Assembly (NCBI RefSeq): GCF_007678255.1
Contig: NZ_VEED01000004.1
Coordinates: forward strand, 248,001 to 312,000
Direction: 5' to 3'
DNA length: 64,000 nt
DNA from: Bacillus sp. X1(2014)
Lineage (GTDB): Bacteria; Bacillota; Bacilli; Bacillales_B; DSM-18226
Positions 1-9,372 of the stretch are shown here, in pieces (the stretch's first letter is position 1; the number at the start of each line of letters is the position of its first letter). Below the pieces are notes generated by a model, which saw only the letters and a program-made list of their open reading frames with translations, ran no database searches and was not told where the DNA came from. The position numbers and the translations under genes are program-made.

Positions 1-2
1 AG

Positions 3-521
3 ATTATTTCAAGACAGGATTTTCTGTCCGAACTCGTACAAGAACAGCAAAAAGCGAATGCAGCACTCAATTTAGCGTTATCTGAAATAGGTGTGCAAAC
101 ACAGCTACAAGAAGAAACCCATTTAACACAATGGAATAATGTAGGCCGACAACTGAATGATTTACGTAAACGGCTGGAGCATTCCGAGGCTGCTAATCAT
201 CTACTTGTCCTTCAAATGAATGAACAGTTGGAATTACAAAAAGTGGTTGCCGAAAAAATGTCTAAACAAGAAGAATTTCAAGGAGGAGTTTTACAACGTT
301 TGGACAATCAAGAAGCACTGATGGACAAAATATCCCGTCAAATCAATCATATCCGTTCGATTCTGTTTGAACGGACAAATTATTTAGCCGCGAAAATAGA
401 CGATGGCTATAAAATTACCTCTTCCTATGTGTACAAATTGATGACAGGAACAGACCAGCCATTGACATTTTTGTTGATGAATCATAAGAAAGAAGAAGAA
501 AATCAAACACAAACAGACTAA
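3..521 (+). CDS. coiled-coil protein of unknown function (5' end outside window)
   Basis: The reading frame is open from the first bases of the window, so the gene begins to the left; the first internal start (GTG at 93) is probably not the real one. The visible part, about 172 codons, is rich in Glu, Gln, Lys, Leu and Asn with heptad-like spacing, which suggests long coiled coils through most of its length (for example around LEHSEAANHLLVLQMNEQLE). The tail holds a segment with more aromatics (ERTNYLAAKIDDGYK) and ends in an acidic KKEEENQTQTD. No signal peptide, membrane segment or enzyme motif is visible. I do not recognise the family. It ends just before a strong bidirectional terminator. 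Confidence 0.6.
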   Translation: MISRQDFLSELVQEQQKANAALNLALSEIGVQTQLQEETHLTQWNNVGRQLNDLRKRLEHSEAANHLLVLQMNEQLELQKVVAEKMSKQEEFQGGVLQRLDNQEALMDKISRQINHIRSILFERTNYLAAKIDDGYKITSSYVYKLMTGTDQPLTFLLMNHKKEEENQTQTD

Positions 522-557
522 ATCCACTTAACTTTCCAATTAACCTTTTTCAAATAT

Positions 558-603
558 AAAACACCTCCAGTAATCGAAGTAGATCGACGTTGGAGGTGTT
601 TTT
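558..603. terminator. bidirectional Rho-independent terminator
   Basis: An 11-12 bp perfect inverted repeat (AAAACACCTCCA at 558-569 with TGGAGGTGTTTT at 591-602) flanks a 21-nt loop, with A-run and T-run flanks. It lies between the convergent coiled-coil gene and the SSS transporter gene and can serve both. Confidence 0.85.
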
Positions 604-614
604 ATCGGTTTTAA

Positions 615-2087
615 TTAAGCCACACGCTCATTCGTATTATTAGCCGTTGCAGATTTTGTTACGAAACTAACAGCGAATGTCACCACTAAATTGATAATTA
701 ATGCAATAACACCCACATTTAGATCCTTAACAAATTGTGGCAGTTCTGGGAATAGTGTCCCGACAGTAGAAGCACTGATTGTAATGTAGGCAACCGTAAA
801 TACCCCAACAGCGATACCTGCGAAAGCACCTGCTTTTGTAACTACGTTCTTTTTAGCTAAACTGAAAACCAATGCTGGGAACAATTGTGTTACAAGGCTG
901 TAACCCATTAATAACAAGGTTACAAGAGTGTCCCCGCCTTTAAATGTAAAGTAAAGCGCAATAATTGCTACAACTGGAACTAAGTTCTTTGCTAATTTAG
1001 AAACTTGCTGATCAGACGCTTTTGGTACAAACACTTTATAGACATTTTTCGCTAATAATGTAGCCGCTGACATCATAATCATTGAGCCCGGAACAATCGC
1101 GGTTAATAAACCAGCTGCTCCAATTAGTCCGACTACCCATGGATCAAACGTCTGCATTGATAGTTTTAATAACGCAAGGTCACCGTCCGCTCCTTCTAAT
1201 CCTTTCACCTGAAGGATTGCGGCAAATCCTACAAAGAATACAAACAATAACACTAACTGATATAGTGGCATAATAATCGCATTCTTACGGAATACCTTTG
1301 AACTTTGTGCAGAATAAATGGAACCAAAAGTATGCGGCCACATATAGAAGCCAAGAGCCGTTAATAATACAGTTGAAATGAACCAAGATACACTTAAACC
1401 AGTTTCAGGAAGGGCAAGGAATCCTGGTTTTGCAGCTTCAATTGCTTCAAACATTGGTTGGAAACCGCCATAGTAATGAATTGGCAGATAAATACCTAAG
1501 AATAAAACAATTCCTAAAATCATGATATCCTTAATAACAGCTGTCCATGCAGAACCATGAATTCCTGAGATCATTACATAAACCGTTACAGCAATAACGC
1601 CAATCCAAATTGCCGCAGTGGATGAAATAGAACCACCAGAAGCTTCAGCAACGATGATACCTAAACCTTTTAATTGAAGAACAAGGTATGGAATTAGTGC
1701 AACAACACCAACTAGCGAAACAAAAACACCAAGTAATGGACTCTTATACTTACTAACAAAAAAGTCGGATTGAGACATTAATTTGTTATCTTTTGCATAT
1801 TTCCAAATTGCAGGAAGCAACCAATAGGACATGATATAAGCTAAACAGCCGTATCCTAAAATATAATAGGTTGGACCTCCTTTTCCATATGCCCAGCCAC
1901 TTCCGCCTAAGAAAGTAAACGTAGTGTAAATTTCCCCTGCCATTAATAAGAAAACAAAGATTGTGCCAAAGCCGCGGCCCCCAACAGACCATTGTTCAAG
2001 GCTCATGTCCTTCCCTTTTTGGGCCTGAACACCAAGGAAGATAGATAATGCTAAAAATCCGAAAATGATAATTAATGCAGTATTCAT
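615..2087 (-). CDS. sodium:solute symporter family permease (YhjB-like)
   Basis: A 490-residue integral membrane protein with about 13 hydrophobic segments, the usual length and composition of the SSS family (sodium/solute symporters such as PutP and PanF). The N-terminal stretch ending in EQWSVGGRGFG and the GEIYTTFTFLGGSGWAYG region are typical of the family. It overlaps by one base (TAATG) with the preceding small DUF3311 gene, the same pair as yhjB/yhjC in B. subtilis. The substrate cannot be read from sequence. The neighbouring M20 amidohydrolases and nucleobase permease suggest uptake of an N-containing organic acid, ureide or monocarboxylate; that is inference from context. Confidence 0.85.
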   Translation of the reverse strand: MNTALIIIFGFLALSIFLGVQAQKGKDMSLEQWSVGGRGFGTIFVFLLMAGEIYTTFTFLGGSGWAYGKGGPTYYILGYGCLAYIMSYWLLPAIWKYAKDNKLMSQSDFFVSKYKSPLLGVFVSLVGVVALIPYLVLQLKGLGIIVAEASGGSISSTAAIWIGVIAVTVYVMISGIHGSAWTAVIKDIMILGIVLFLGIYLPIHYYGGFQPMFEAIEAAKPGFLALPETGLSVSWFISTVLLTALGFYMWPHTFGSIYSAQSSKVFRKNAIIMPLYQLVLLFVFFVGFAAILQVKGLEGADGDLALLKLSMQTFDPWVVGLIGAAGLLTAIVPGSMIMMSAATLLAKNVYKVFVPKASDQQVSKLAKNLVPVVAIIALYFTFKGGDTLVTLLLMGYSLVTQLFPALVFSLAKKNVVTKAGAFAGIAVGVFTVAYITISASTVGTLFPELPQFVKDLNVGVIALIINLVVTFAVSFVTKSATANNTNERVA

Positions 2088-2284
2088 TAGATTTCCTCCT
2101 CCTGATTTGCTGGGTCCAATTTAAACACAAGCGCCATAATTCCTGAAGTAATCACTACCCAGAGAACAATGTAAAAGAGAACAAAAGGCATTCCGAACAC
2201 GTAGGGAGTTACTTTATTGACGAAAGGAACTCCGCCTAGTAATCCAATAAACGGTATGATTGCAAGAAGTTGATGTAATTTCAT
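2087..2284 (-). CDS. DUF3311 small membrane protein, SSS transporter partner (YhjC-like)
   Basis: A 65-residue protein with two transmembrane helices (about residues 5-22 and 30-52) and a charged tail (DPANQEEEI). Short DUF3311/DUF485-type proteins are commonly encoded directly upstream of, and translationally coupled to, SSS permeases. Here the stop codon shares a base with the permease start. The conserved arrangement implies an accessory subunit or assembly factor, but no biochemical role is evident from the sequence. Confidence 0.8.
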   Translation of the reverse strand: MKLHQLLAIIPFIGLLGGVPFVNKVTPYVFGMPFVLFYIVLWVVITSGIMALVFKLDPANQEEEI

Positions 2285-2337
2285 AGATAAACCCCCAATA
2301 TTATTTTATAATGATGCCTTCTTTCTATTAATATAAA

Positions 2338-2382
2338 TGAACCTTCGTAAAGTATTTATCTATATTGTTTTACGAAGGCTCA
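2338..2382 (-). terminator. stem-loop, probable terminator after the M20 gene pair
   Basis: Perfect 10-bp inverted repeat CCTTCGTAAA (2342-2351) and TTTACGAAGG (2369-2378), extendable outwards with a mismatch, 17-nt loop. It lies just downstream of the M20 amidohydrolase and upstream of the DUF3311 gene. There is no clean T-run, so partial termination or mRNA processing is equally possible. Confidence 0.5.
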
Positions 2383-2392
2383 TTGCCGTAAT

Positions 2393-3577
2393 TTATCCTA
2401 AAAATTTAAATGTCGCATGAAGGAAGGTTTTTACTCCAATTTCAAGTGCATCTTCATCGATTGTGAAACGTTCATGATGATGTGGATAAATAATTCCTTG
2501 CTCCTCATTCCCCGCTCCTACATAGAAGTAACAGCCTGGCGCTTTTTCCATAAATGCAGAGAAATCTTCTCCTCCCATATTTGGTCTCATCATATCAAGT
2601 GCTTCTTCACCAAATACTTCCCGAACTGTTTCTTCAATCACTGCTGTTACTTCGTTATCATTGATAACAGGGCGGTAGCCAAATTCATATTTGAATTCGT
2701 ACGATGCTTCATGGGCCTCGGTAATCCCTTTGACAATTCGTTCCATTTTTGAAGGAACAGATTCACGAAGTTTCGGATCAAAACTGCGAACAGTACCCCA
2801 AATTTTAACTTGGCCAGGAATGACATTGTGCGTGGTTCCTCCAATAAATTGAGTCACAGAAACAACTAAGCTATCGAGCGGATCTGTATTCCTAGAAACA
2901 ATATGCTGAAGGTTGGTTACCACCTGTGCGGCTACTGCAATAGAATCAATGGTTTGGTGTGGAAGTGCGGCATGTCCACCTTTTCCATTCACCGTAATCC
3001 AGAAAGTGTCTGGTGAAGCCATCATTGACCCGTAAACCACGCCAACTTTTCCCTTTTCAATTGGTGACCAAAGGTGTGTACCGATTACAAGGTCAACCCC
3101 ATCCATTACTCCAGCTTGAACCATTTCCTCTGCTCCACCTGGGAATAACTCCTCTGCATGTTGGAACAAGAAACGAACTTCGCCTTTAATTTGATCCTTT
3201 AAGCCTGAAAGAATTTTCGCTGTTCCAAGCAACATTGCTGTGTGACCATCGTGTCCACAAGCATGCATTACCCCAGGATTTTGGGAGGCAAATTCAAATG
3301 TGTTCTCCTCTTGGATTGGCAAGGCATCCATATCCGCTCGAATCGCAAGTGTTTTACCTGGCTGCGGTCCAATTAAACGAGCAACCACACTTGTTTTGGT
3401 CGGTCGAGTAATCTCCAAGTTTCCAAAAGATTGTAAAGTTTCATAAATGAATTGCGAGGTTTTTTCCTCTTGGAAAGATAGTTCAGGATTTTGGTGTAAA
3501 TGCCTTCTCCATGTAATGACTTGTTCTTTTGTTTCTTCTGCTAATTGATTAAGATTTACTTGTGTATGAATACTCAT
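2393..3577 (-). CDS. M20 family amidohydrolase (N-acyl amino acid / hippurate hydrolase type)
   Basis: About 394 residues, the usual size of M20D peptidases (HipO, AmaA, IAA-amino acid hydrolase). Metal-binding and catalytic motifs are in order: AIRADMDALP, HACGHDGH (about residues 105-112), the HAEE pair with the general-base Glu, THLW, and GGEDFSAF near the end. These enzymes hydrolyse N-acyl bonds of amino acids or similar amides in the cytoplasm. I placed the start at the second ATG (3577) because TAGGAG abuts the upstream ATG at 3586 and leaves 9 nt before this one. It follows the other M20 gene closely, so the two are almost certainly cotranscribed. The exact substrate is unknown. Confidence 0.85.
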   Translation of the reverse strand: MSIHTQVNLNQLAEETKEQVITWRRHLHQNPELSFQEEKTSQFIYETLQSFGNLEITRPTKTSVVARLIGPQPGKTLAIRADMDALPIQEENTFEFASQNPGVMHACGHDGHTAMLLGTAKILSGLKDQIKGEVRFLFQHAEELFPGGAEEMVQAGVMDGVDLVIGTHLWSPIEKGKVGVVYGSMMASPDTFWITVNGKGGHAALPHQTIDSIAVAAQVVTNLQHIVSRNTDPLDSLVVSVTQFIGGTTHNVIPGQVKIWGTVRSFDPKLRESVPSKMERIVKGITEAHEASYEFKYEFGYRPVINDNEVTAVIEETVREVFGEEALDMMRPNMGGEDFSAFMEKAPGCYFYVGAGNEEQGIIYPHHHERFTIDEDALEIGVKTFLHATFKFLG

Positions 3578-3592
3578 GCTTGTCATCTCCTA

Positions 3593-4861
3593 TTAGTTTG
3601 TTATTACATTTACTTTTTGAACCGCTAGATTTAAGACCGTTTGATAGAGAACATTGGCACCGTTTCTGCAGTCCTCTTTTGAACTCCACTCAGCTGGGTC
3701 ATGACTTATTCCATTCTTGGAACGGATGAAGATCATCCCCATCGGACATAAATCCATCAATTGCATACCATCATGACCTGCACCGCTTGGAAGATAATTG
3801 CTTTCTAGACCTAATTTTTCAAAAGCGTTTCTCGCTGCATTCTTTACGATGTCCGAACATGGTGCGGGTGCGACACGCTGTAGATCTTCAATCGTTAACT
3901 TCACACCTTGGGCCTCACAAATCTGCTTTGCCTGTAATTTAATCTTCTCCTCTACTACATCGCGGACAGCTTCACTTATATCCCGAAGGTCTAATGAGAA
4001 TTCAACTCTGCCTGGAATAATGTTGATTCCACCAGGATTCACTTGAACTTGTCCGACTGTGCCAACCGTAGTTCCAGTTTTAGCTGATTCTGCTTCGATA
4101 ACAAGCATCACTCTTGCAGCTGCAGTCAAGGCATCATGCCTGATCGACATCGGGGTGGCGCCTGCATGACCAACCTCCCCTTCTAAAATAAACTTGAGCC
4201 ATAATGGACCAGCTAATCCTGATACAATTCCAGTTGAGAGATTTTGTCCCTCAAGGACCTTTCCTTGTTCAATATGAAGTTCGACATATGCCTTCACCTC
4301 TTCAGGCTTTCGGGCTGCTTTGCCGATTGCTTCCGGCTCGAGTCCATTTGCAACGAACGCTTCCGCTATCGATATCCCTTGCTTATCTTTATTAAGCAAT
4401 TCCTCTTGTGTTAGTGTACCAGCAATCCCACGGCTGCCAATCATTCCGAAGCTAAATCTTGCCCCTTCTTCATCGGTGAACGCAATCACTTCAATCGGAT
4501 GTTCTGTCTCAATTCCTTGCTCATTCATGACTTGAAGGGCTTCAACAGCCGATAGAACACCAAGCGGTCCATCAAAATTTCCTCCATTAAAAACTGAATC
4601 AATATGTGAACCAGTTAATACCACAGGCGCATCAGGGTTTACCCCTTCCTTCCTGCCTATTAAGTTTCCGACTTCATCCTCACGTACTTGTAAACCAGCT
4701 TCTTTCATAAATGTGGTGACAAGATCTTTAGCCGCTCGTTCTTCCGGAGTGAAAGACAAACGAGTGACACCATTCGATTCGGTTTTTCCTATTTCACTAA
4801 GAAGTTGCAAACGACCCCATAATCTTTCTTCGTTAATCACTTCTTCCATCCTCTCTGCCAC
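3593..4861 (-). CDS. M20 Zn-dependent hydrolase: allantoate amidohydrolase / N-carbamoyl-L-amino acid hydrolase
   Basis: A 422-residue protein of the AllC/HyuC/beta-ureidopropionase group within M20. Motifs seen: TGSHIDSV with [10 protein letters not shown] (metal His and Asp), FTDEEGARF (bridging Glu and general base), [11 protein letters not shown], and SGAGHDGM near the C terminus. The family hydrolyses N-carbamoyl groups or allantoate, releasing ammonia and CO2. It is divergent from a PucR-type regulator and near a nucleobase permease, which favours a ureide/purine-nitrogen role; N-carbamoyl amino acid hydrolysis is the main alternative. The start is uncertain: GTG 4861 has AGGA too close, while ATG 4849 ([11 protein letters not shown]) is adjacent to GAGAGG. 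Confidence 0.85.
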   Translation of the reverse strand: MAERMEEVINEERLWGRLQLLSEIGKTESNGVTRLSFTPEERAAKDLVTTFMKEAGLQVREDEVGNLIGRKEGVNPDAPVVLTGSHIDSVFNGGNFDGPLGVLSAVEALQVMNEQGIETEHPIEVIAFTDEEGARFSFGMIGSRGIAGTLTQEELLNKDKQGISIAEAFVANGLEPEAIGKAARKPEEVKAYVELHIEQGKVLEGQNLSTGIVSGLAGPLWLKFILEGEVGHAGATPMSIRHDALTAAARVMLVIEAESAKTGTTVGTVGQVQVNPGGINIIPGRVEFSLDLRDISEAVRDVVEEKIKLQAKQICEAQGVKLTIEDLQRVAPAPCSDIVKNAARNAFEKLGLESNYLPSGAGHDGMQLMDLCPMGMIFIRSKNGISHDPAEWSSKEDCRNGANVLYQTVLNLAVQKVNVITN

Positions 4862-4975
4862 ATTCCTATTTGTTTAATGCTTTAATAGATTGGCGTATAT
4901 TATTAATGTATTTATAATTATAAAACTTATCTGAATATTTGTTATGTTATTTTCCACAAAATTTCTAACAAACAA

Positions 4976-5055
4976 TTTGTGTAAAAACACAAAATATGAA
5001 CTAAGAACATTCATTCACTTTATAATTCCTGACAAAAATCACACAATTTATTGTG
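4976..5055. promoter_or_regulatory. two palindromes in the divergent M20 / PucR-type intergenic region
   Basis: TTTGTGT-N4-ACACAAA (4976-4993) and CACAAT-TT-ATTGTG (5042-5055) are two perfect inverted repeats sharing a TTGTG/CACAA core, 48 nt apart, in the 266-bp divergent region. The placement fits an operator for autoregulation by the adjacent PucR-type protein and control of the M20 genes. Binding by that protein is inference; the sites do not obviously match the B. subtilis PucR box. Confidence 0.4.
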
Positions 5056-5127
5056 AAATTTGTTACAATAAACAAAAGAAATAAATTTTTCATATTATTC
5101 TAAGATCATTAAAATGTGAGGTGCATG

Positions 5128-6972
5128 ATGAAAGAAACACTTAGCCATCGTCAATTGCAATCATTAATCCATGTTTCCAATGTGTTAAATTCATCACTTG
5201 ATATTGATACGATTATTGATTCTATTATGGTTCAAACGGTATCAGTTATCGATGCAGCGCACGGGGGGGTTCTATTCATTTATGACCCTGATCAAGATCT
5301 GCTTATTCCAAAATCAGACAGTAACTTCACATCTGAGATTACAAGAGTAAGATTGAAACCAGGTGAATCGATGACGGGTTTAGCTTTTTCCGCGCAAAAA
5401 TGTTTGATTTTTCACAACCGGACAGAAGTCGAAAAAGCAACAGCCACACTCTCGGAAACGAATCACGCACTCATGGATCAATCGATTCCTACACTCCCTT
5501 ATTCATCGATTTGTGCTCCAATCTTGTCAAAAGGAGAATGTATCGGTGTGATTACGCTTGACTCTTTTGATCCGTCGCTTCACTTTATCCCAGAGGACAT
5601 ACATCTTCTAACAGCGATTGCCCATCAAGCAGCTGTAGCCCTTGAGAAAGCAAACCTTTATAGTGAGCAAGAAAAGACAGTAAGACAGTTGGAAGATTTA
5701 AATGATACGATTTCAAAACAAAACGAGATGTTATCACGCTCCGTTGATATCCATAATCGATTAGCTGAACTAGTATTACATGGAGAAGGTCTCGATTCAA
5801 TCATTACCTATCTGCACGATACCACCGGCCACACGGTCTTATTATTTGATGACCTTGGTGAATTGATCTCCTCCGCTTTTAAAAATGAGCTTTCCGACGA
5901 TGAATTATTTACCATTCGAGATTTAGCACAGGAGTCGATTAGAACACCTGGAAACATCCGTTCATTGCTAGAAACAAACATGGATAAGGAAAAGCATTGT
6001 ATTACCATTCTTCCCATCGGAGCAAAGCCGACTCTTTTTGGTTCACTTATTATCGTTTCCCCTGAAAAGATGCGAGACGTGGATATTGCTGCCTTAGAGC
6101 ATGCTTGTACGGTCATCTCGCTTGAAGTAGTAAAGGAGCAAGCAATTTTTGAGGCACAGGAAACAATTAACGGCGAACTCATTGATGTTCTTTTTTCCGG
6201 TAAAATGGATGGGAACATCCTTCAAAAAGTAAAACAGATGGATTTCGACCCATTAGGGGATTATTTAGCATTGATGATTCGACTTGATGAAATGGACAAT
6301 ACCCCTAAAAAGAACAGTATCATCCGCCATCTTGTCCAAATGGCCAACCGAGTATTTTTAAAAAATCCGTTAAAAGGAATGGCCGTACGAAATCACGATC
6401 AAATCGTTGTATTACTAACTTTCCAACAAAAAGTTTCCAGCACCTATACACATCAGCGCGTGAAGGAACTAGTGGCAAAATTCCAGCAGGAAATCCAGAT
6501 AAAAAATTGGGGAACCACGGTTTCTATTGGGATCGGCAGAATTCATTCCAGCTTATTAAAGGTCACGAAATCAATGCAGGAAGCAGCGAAATGCTTACAA
6601 TTCCTTCAAAGCTTTGGGGGAAAAAATCAGGTTATCAGTTATAAGGATCTTGGGGTTCAACGTCTTCTACTTCAAAATACTGAGGAGGAACTCATCGATT
6701 TTATTATTGAAGTGCTAGGACCGCTGTTTGAATACGACCAATCACGAAAAGGAGAACTACTCCCTTCGTTATTCGCCTATCTTGAACACAATCAAAATGC
6801 GAAAGAAGCAGCAGAGTCCATCCATGTTCATACGAACACTCTGATGTACCGCTTAAAACGGATTGAAGAGATTCTTTCCACTGATTTATCCGTTAGCCAA
6901 CAATTTTTAAATATTCATCTCGCCGTCAGTCTCTACCCTTTTTTAAAAGACAAGCTGACGCAACAAGTATAA
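5128..6972 (+). CDS. GAF-domain PucR/CdaR-family transcriptional regulator
   Basis: About 614 residues. An N-terminal GAF domain spans roughly residues 10-175 (MVQTVSVIDAAHGGVLFIYD ... CIGVITLDSFD). A middle region follows with a GGDEF-like PucR/CdaR fold. A C-terminal PucR helix-turn-helix lies at about 560-595 (NAKEAAESIHVHTNTLMYRL). Such proteins activate purine, ureide, proline or sugar-acid catabolic genes in response to small molecules. It is transcribed divergently from the two M20 hydrolases and converges on the permease, so it probably controls this locus. I chose ATG 5128 because the ribosome binding site TGAGGTG (5117-5123) overlaps the more upstream GTG 5116; ATG 5125 is also possible. 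Confidence 0.85.
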   Translation: MKETLSHRQLQSLIHVSNVLNSSLDIDTIIDSIMVQTVSVIDAAHGGVLFIYDPDQDLLIPKSDSNFTSEITRVRLKPGESMTGLAFSAQKCLIFHNRTEVEKATATLSETNHALMDQSIPTLPYSSICAPILSKGECIGVITLDSFDPSLHFIPEDIHLLTAIAHQAAVALEKANLYSEQEKTVRQLEDLNDTISKQNEMLSRSVDIHNRLAELVLHGEGLDSIITYLHDTTGHTVLLFDDLGELISSAFKNELSDDELFTIRDLAQESIRTPGNIRSLLETNMDKEKHCITILPIGAKPTLFGSLIIVSPEKMRDVDIAALEHACTVISLEVVKEQAIFEAQETINGELIDVLFSGKMDGNILQKVKQMDFDPLGDYLALMIRLDEMDNTPKKNSIIRHLVQMANRVFLKNPLKGMAVRNHDQIVVLLTFQQKVSSTYTHQRVKELVAKFQQEIQIKNWGTTVSIGIGRIHSSLLKVTKSMQEAAKCLQFLQSFGGKNQVISYKDLGVQRLLLQNTEEELIDFIIEVLGPLFEYDQSRKGELLPSLFAYLEHNQNAKEAAESIHVHTNTLMYRLKRIEEILSTDLSVSQQFLNIHLAVSLYPFLKDKLTQQV

Positions 6973-6990
6973 TACAGATAACAAATAACT

Positions 6991-7021
6991 AGGCGCCCCT
7001 AGCTTTTATGGGGCGCCTTTA
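6991..7021. terminator. bidirectional terminator
   Basis: GC-rich 9-bp stem AGGCGCCCC (6991-6999) with GGGGCGCCT (7010-7018), short loop, followed by TTTA. It lies between the convergent PucR-type regulator and the permease gene. Confidence 0.8.
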
Positions 7022-7029
7022 TCAATTCA

Positions 7030-8346
7030 CTAACTAATTTTTCTTTCCGCATTTGGCACAGGGTTTTCTAGTTTTGTCCAATTAATGGTATTTTCTAGGA
7101 CGATCGCTAGCAAAATTCCTACTAGTAAGCCGCTCGATAACAGCGGTTGAACCAACATTGGCAGTGAGGAAAACATTTCAGATGGAATATTCATGATGGC
7201 GATTCCAAGCAGCACTGGAGCCGCGATGCGATAGATCGTTCGCTGGTTAAAAAGAATTCCATTCAAATTGGTGAGTGCACCACTAAATAGTTGCAAATAG
7301 GCAACAAATAAAACGGCATCCCCCACACTAATTGGCATTGTGGAAAACAAGTTACTTAGTGCAGGCACCAAGCCAAGGACAATAAACATCGCTCCACCAA
7401 TGATAATAGGTGCCCGCTCAAATATGAGCGTAGACTGTAAAAATCCGAGCGAAGAAATATAAGGAGCATATGGAACCATCCCAAACAGCCCTGAAACGAT
7501 TGAATTAATTCCCGTTAGTACAAAAGAGCGGCGGTATTGGTTATCTGTGGTTGAAGTCTTTAAGATGGGCTCCACCCCTTTTATCGATGCCATTGTATTC
7601 GTTGTATTAACTAAACCAGTGATCACTGTCATAAGAATGAGCCCCAAGCTTAAACTAGGTTTCCCCCAAGGAAATAACTGAAAAAACTCCGTAGACGGAC
7701 TTACATTCGCAGCGGGTGCTGGGAAGAAAATTGCATGAACCACCCACCCTGTTACAATTCCAATTAGGATGGAAAAATTTCGGATCACACCCGGACCCTT
7801 CAAATTGATCCATACTACGAGAATGATTAACAGGATCGATAATCCTGCTGTTGGAATATCAATCTGTTCACCAGTACCTAAGCCAAGCATTCCTTTTGTG
7901 AAAATAACAATCAGCTGGCTCGCGAGGAGAAAAAGGACTGTACTCATCACAACGGGTGTGAATAAACGCTTTAACACAGTTCCCATCCCTAACACGCCAA
8001 GGATCATAACTAGAACACCTGAACCAATAATCCCAAGCGCAAGTCCGCCGCCTAGTTCCTCCAAACTGATACCAGCGGAAGAAGCAGATGCACAAAGACT
8101 TAAGATGGCCCCCCACCACAAGCCCGATTGTCCCTCCATTAGAGGATACTTATGCCCAAACAATGCTTGCAAGATACAGGCTGTCCCTGTATAAATAAAT
8201 GCTCTTTGCATCGAACTTGCTACTTCCCCTGCTGATAAATCAAAGGCATCCCCGATCGTTAACGGGATGACCACAGTATTTGCAAACATGAAAAATAACC
8301 ATTGCAGACCAGCCATAAACATGGTGGTCGAGTGCTTTCGGCTCAT
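7030..8346 (-). CDS. NCS2 family nucleobase (xanthine/uracil) permease
   Basis: A 438-residue protein with about 12-14 membrane segments. The composition and blocks (QWLFFMFANTVVIPL near the start, GHKYPLMEGQSGLWWG, LVNTTNTMASIKG, GLFGMVPYAPY) are those of NCS2/UraA-type transporters, which import purines or uracil with protons. It resembles the PucJ/PucK and YwdJ group of Bacillus. The start is supported by AGGAGG 9 nt upstream. It lies 31 bp behind the EamA gene and is probably cotranscribed with it. Whether xanthine, uric acid or uracil is carried cannot be decided here; the PucR-type neighbour favours a purine. Confidence 0.85.
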   Translation of the reverse strand: MSRKHSTTMFMAGLQWLFFMFANTVVIPLTIGDAFDLSAGEVASSMQRAFIYTGTACILQALFGHKYPLMEGQSGLWWGAILSLCASASSAGISLEELGGGLALGIIGSGVLVMILGVLGMGTVLKRLFTPVVMSTVLFLLASQLIVIFTKGMLGLGTGEQIDIPTAGLSILLIILVVWINLKGPGVIRNFSILIGIVTGWVVHAIFFPAPAANVSPSTEFFQLFPWGKPSLSLGLILMTVITGLVNTTNTMASIKGVEPILKTSTTDNQYRRSFVLTGINSIVSGLFGMVPYAPYISSLGFLQSTLIFERAPIIIGGAMFIVLGLVPALSNLFSTMPISVGDAVLFVAYLQLFSGALTNLNGILFNQRTIYRIAAPVLLGIAIMNIPSEMFSSLPMLVQPLLSSGLLVGILLAIVLENTINWTKLENPVPNAERKIS

Positions 8347-8377
8347 CTGCTCATTCCTCCTTTATATATTACTCTCC

Positions 8378-9211
8378 TTAAACAACCGTAATAATAATTC
8401 CTAAAATCGTAATCACACATGCCGTTAGCTTCGCAGGAGTGATACGTTCCTTAAAATAATACCACGCCAAGAACACAGCGAATAATGGTGAAGTGAAGGC
8501 CAAAGAGACAACCAGTGTTCCATCAGCAAACTTTAAGGCTGTAAATAAGCAGACCCATTGGATAATGACGGTGATTCCGCGTAAACTTAGATGTTTATGC
8601 AAGCTCGGAAACCATACCTTTGGACGATAAATCAGATAGGTAATCAAAGCAATCCCGCAAGCCCTGTAAAAATATAGTGTCACTGGATTAACCCAGCCAT
8701 GAACAAGTAATTGCTGAGACGGCACCATACTCACACCAAAAACAATCGCTGAAGAAATCCCTAATAAATTCCCTGGTTTCCTAAGCTCAAGAAATGGGGT
8801 CAACGGGTTCCGGCCTTTTAAATTTAGGAAATAGACGCCAACCATGATAAATAAAACAGACACGAGCACAAATGGATGGAAACCGTAGAGGAAGCTGTTT
8901 GGTATAAACGTGAATAATGGAGTTAAAGCCATGTAAACCGAAAGGACAGATACCTCGATTTTGTTCATTGCTTTAAAGAAAAGCAAATTTCCTGCCATAT
9001 CCAGCAAAACGACCAAAACCAATAGTGTAATCGAAATCGTGTTAGCTTTGAATAAATAAAGCCATGGCAATGTTAAACCAAGAAACACACCAATGTAGGC
9101 AAACGAAGTAACAATGAAACTATTATTATCCTTCATTTCTCCAACAATCTTCTTGGCATAAAGCGCATTCATTGCATTAAAAAAAGAACTGATTAATGAC
9201 AAAAACAGCAT
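8378..9211 (-). CDS. EamA/DMT-family transporter
   Basis: A 277-residue membrane protein with ten predicted helices in two repeats of five, as in EamA (drug/metabolite transporter) permeases. Recognisable parts are the N-terminal NAMNALYAKKIVG repeat start and the C-terminal SLAFTSPLFAVFLAWYYFKE block. The family exports or imports metabolites; the substrate is unknown. It precedes the nucleobase permease on the same strand with a 31-bp gap, so a two-gene operon is likely. Confidence 0.75.
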   Translation of the reverse strand: MLFLSLISSFFNAMNALYAKKIVGEMKDNNSFIVTSFAYIGVFLGLTLPWLYLFKANTISITLLVLVVLLDMAGNLLFFKAMNKIEVSVLSVYMALTPLFTFIPNSFLYGFHPFVLVSVLFIMVGVYFLNLKGRNPLTPFLELRKPGNLLGISSAIVFGVSMVPSQQLLVHGWVNPVTLYFYRACGIALITYLIYRPKVWFPSLHKHLSLRGITVIIQWVCLFTALKFADGTLVVSLAFTSPLFAVFLAWYYFKERITPAKLTACVITILGIIITVV

Positions 9212-9330
9212 GCGAATTTTCCTTCTTCCTGTTGAATTTAAAGATAATTTCGATTTTCTAAATATTTAATAGATTACAACAAAAGATTGTCGATGGAAAG
9301 AAGGAATTTAATTGTTTAGTCTAAAAACTG

Positions 9331-9366
9331 AAAAAAACCGTCCATGGAAATCTCCATGAACGGTCT
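9331..9366 (-). terminator. terminator of ppaC
   Basis: Twelve-bp inverted repeat ACCGTCCATGGA (9337-9348) and TCCATGAACGGT (9353-9364) with a 4-nt loop; the minus-strand transcript continues into a run of seven T. It begins seven bases after the ppaC stop. Confidence 0.9.
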
Positions 9367-9372
9367 ATTTTA

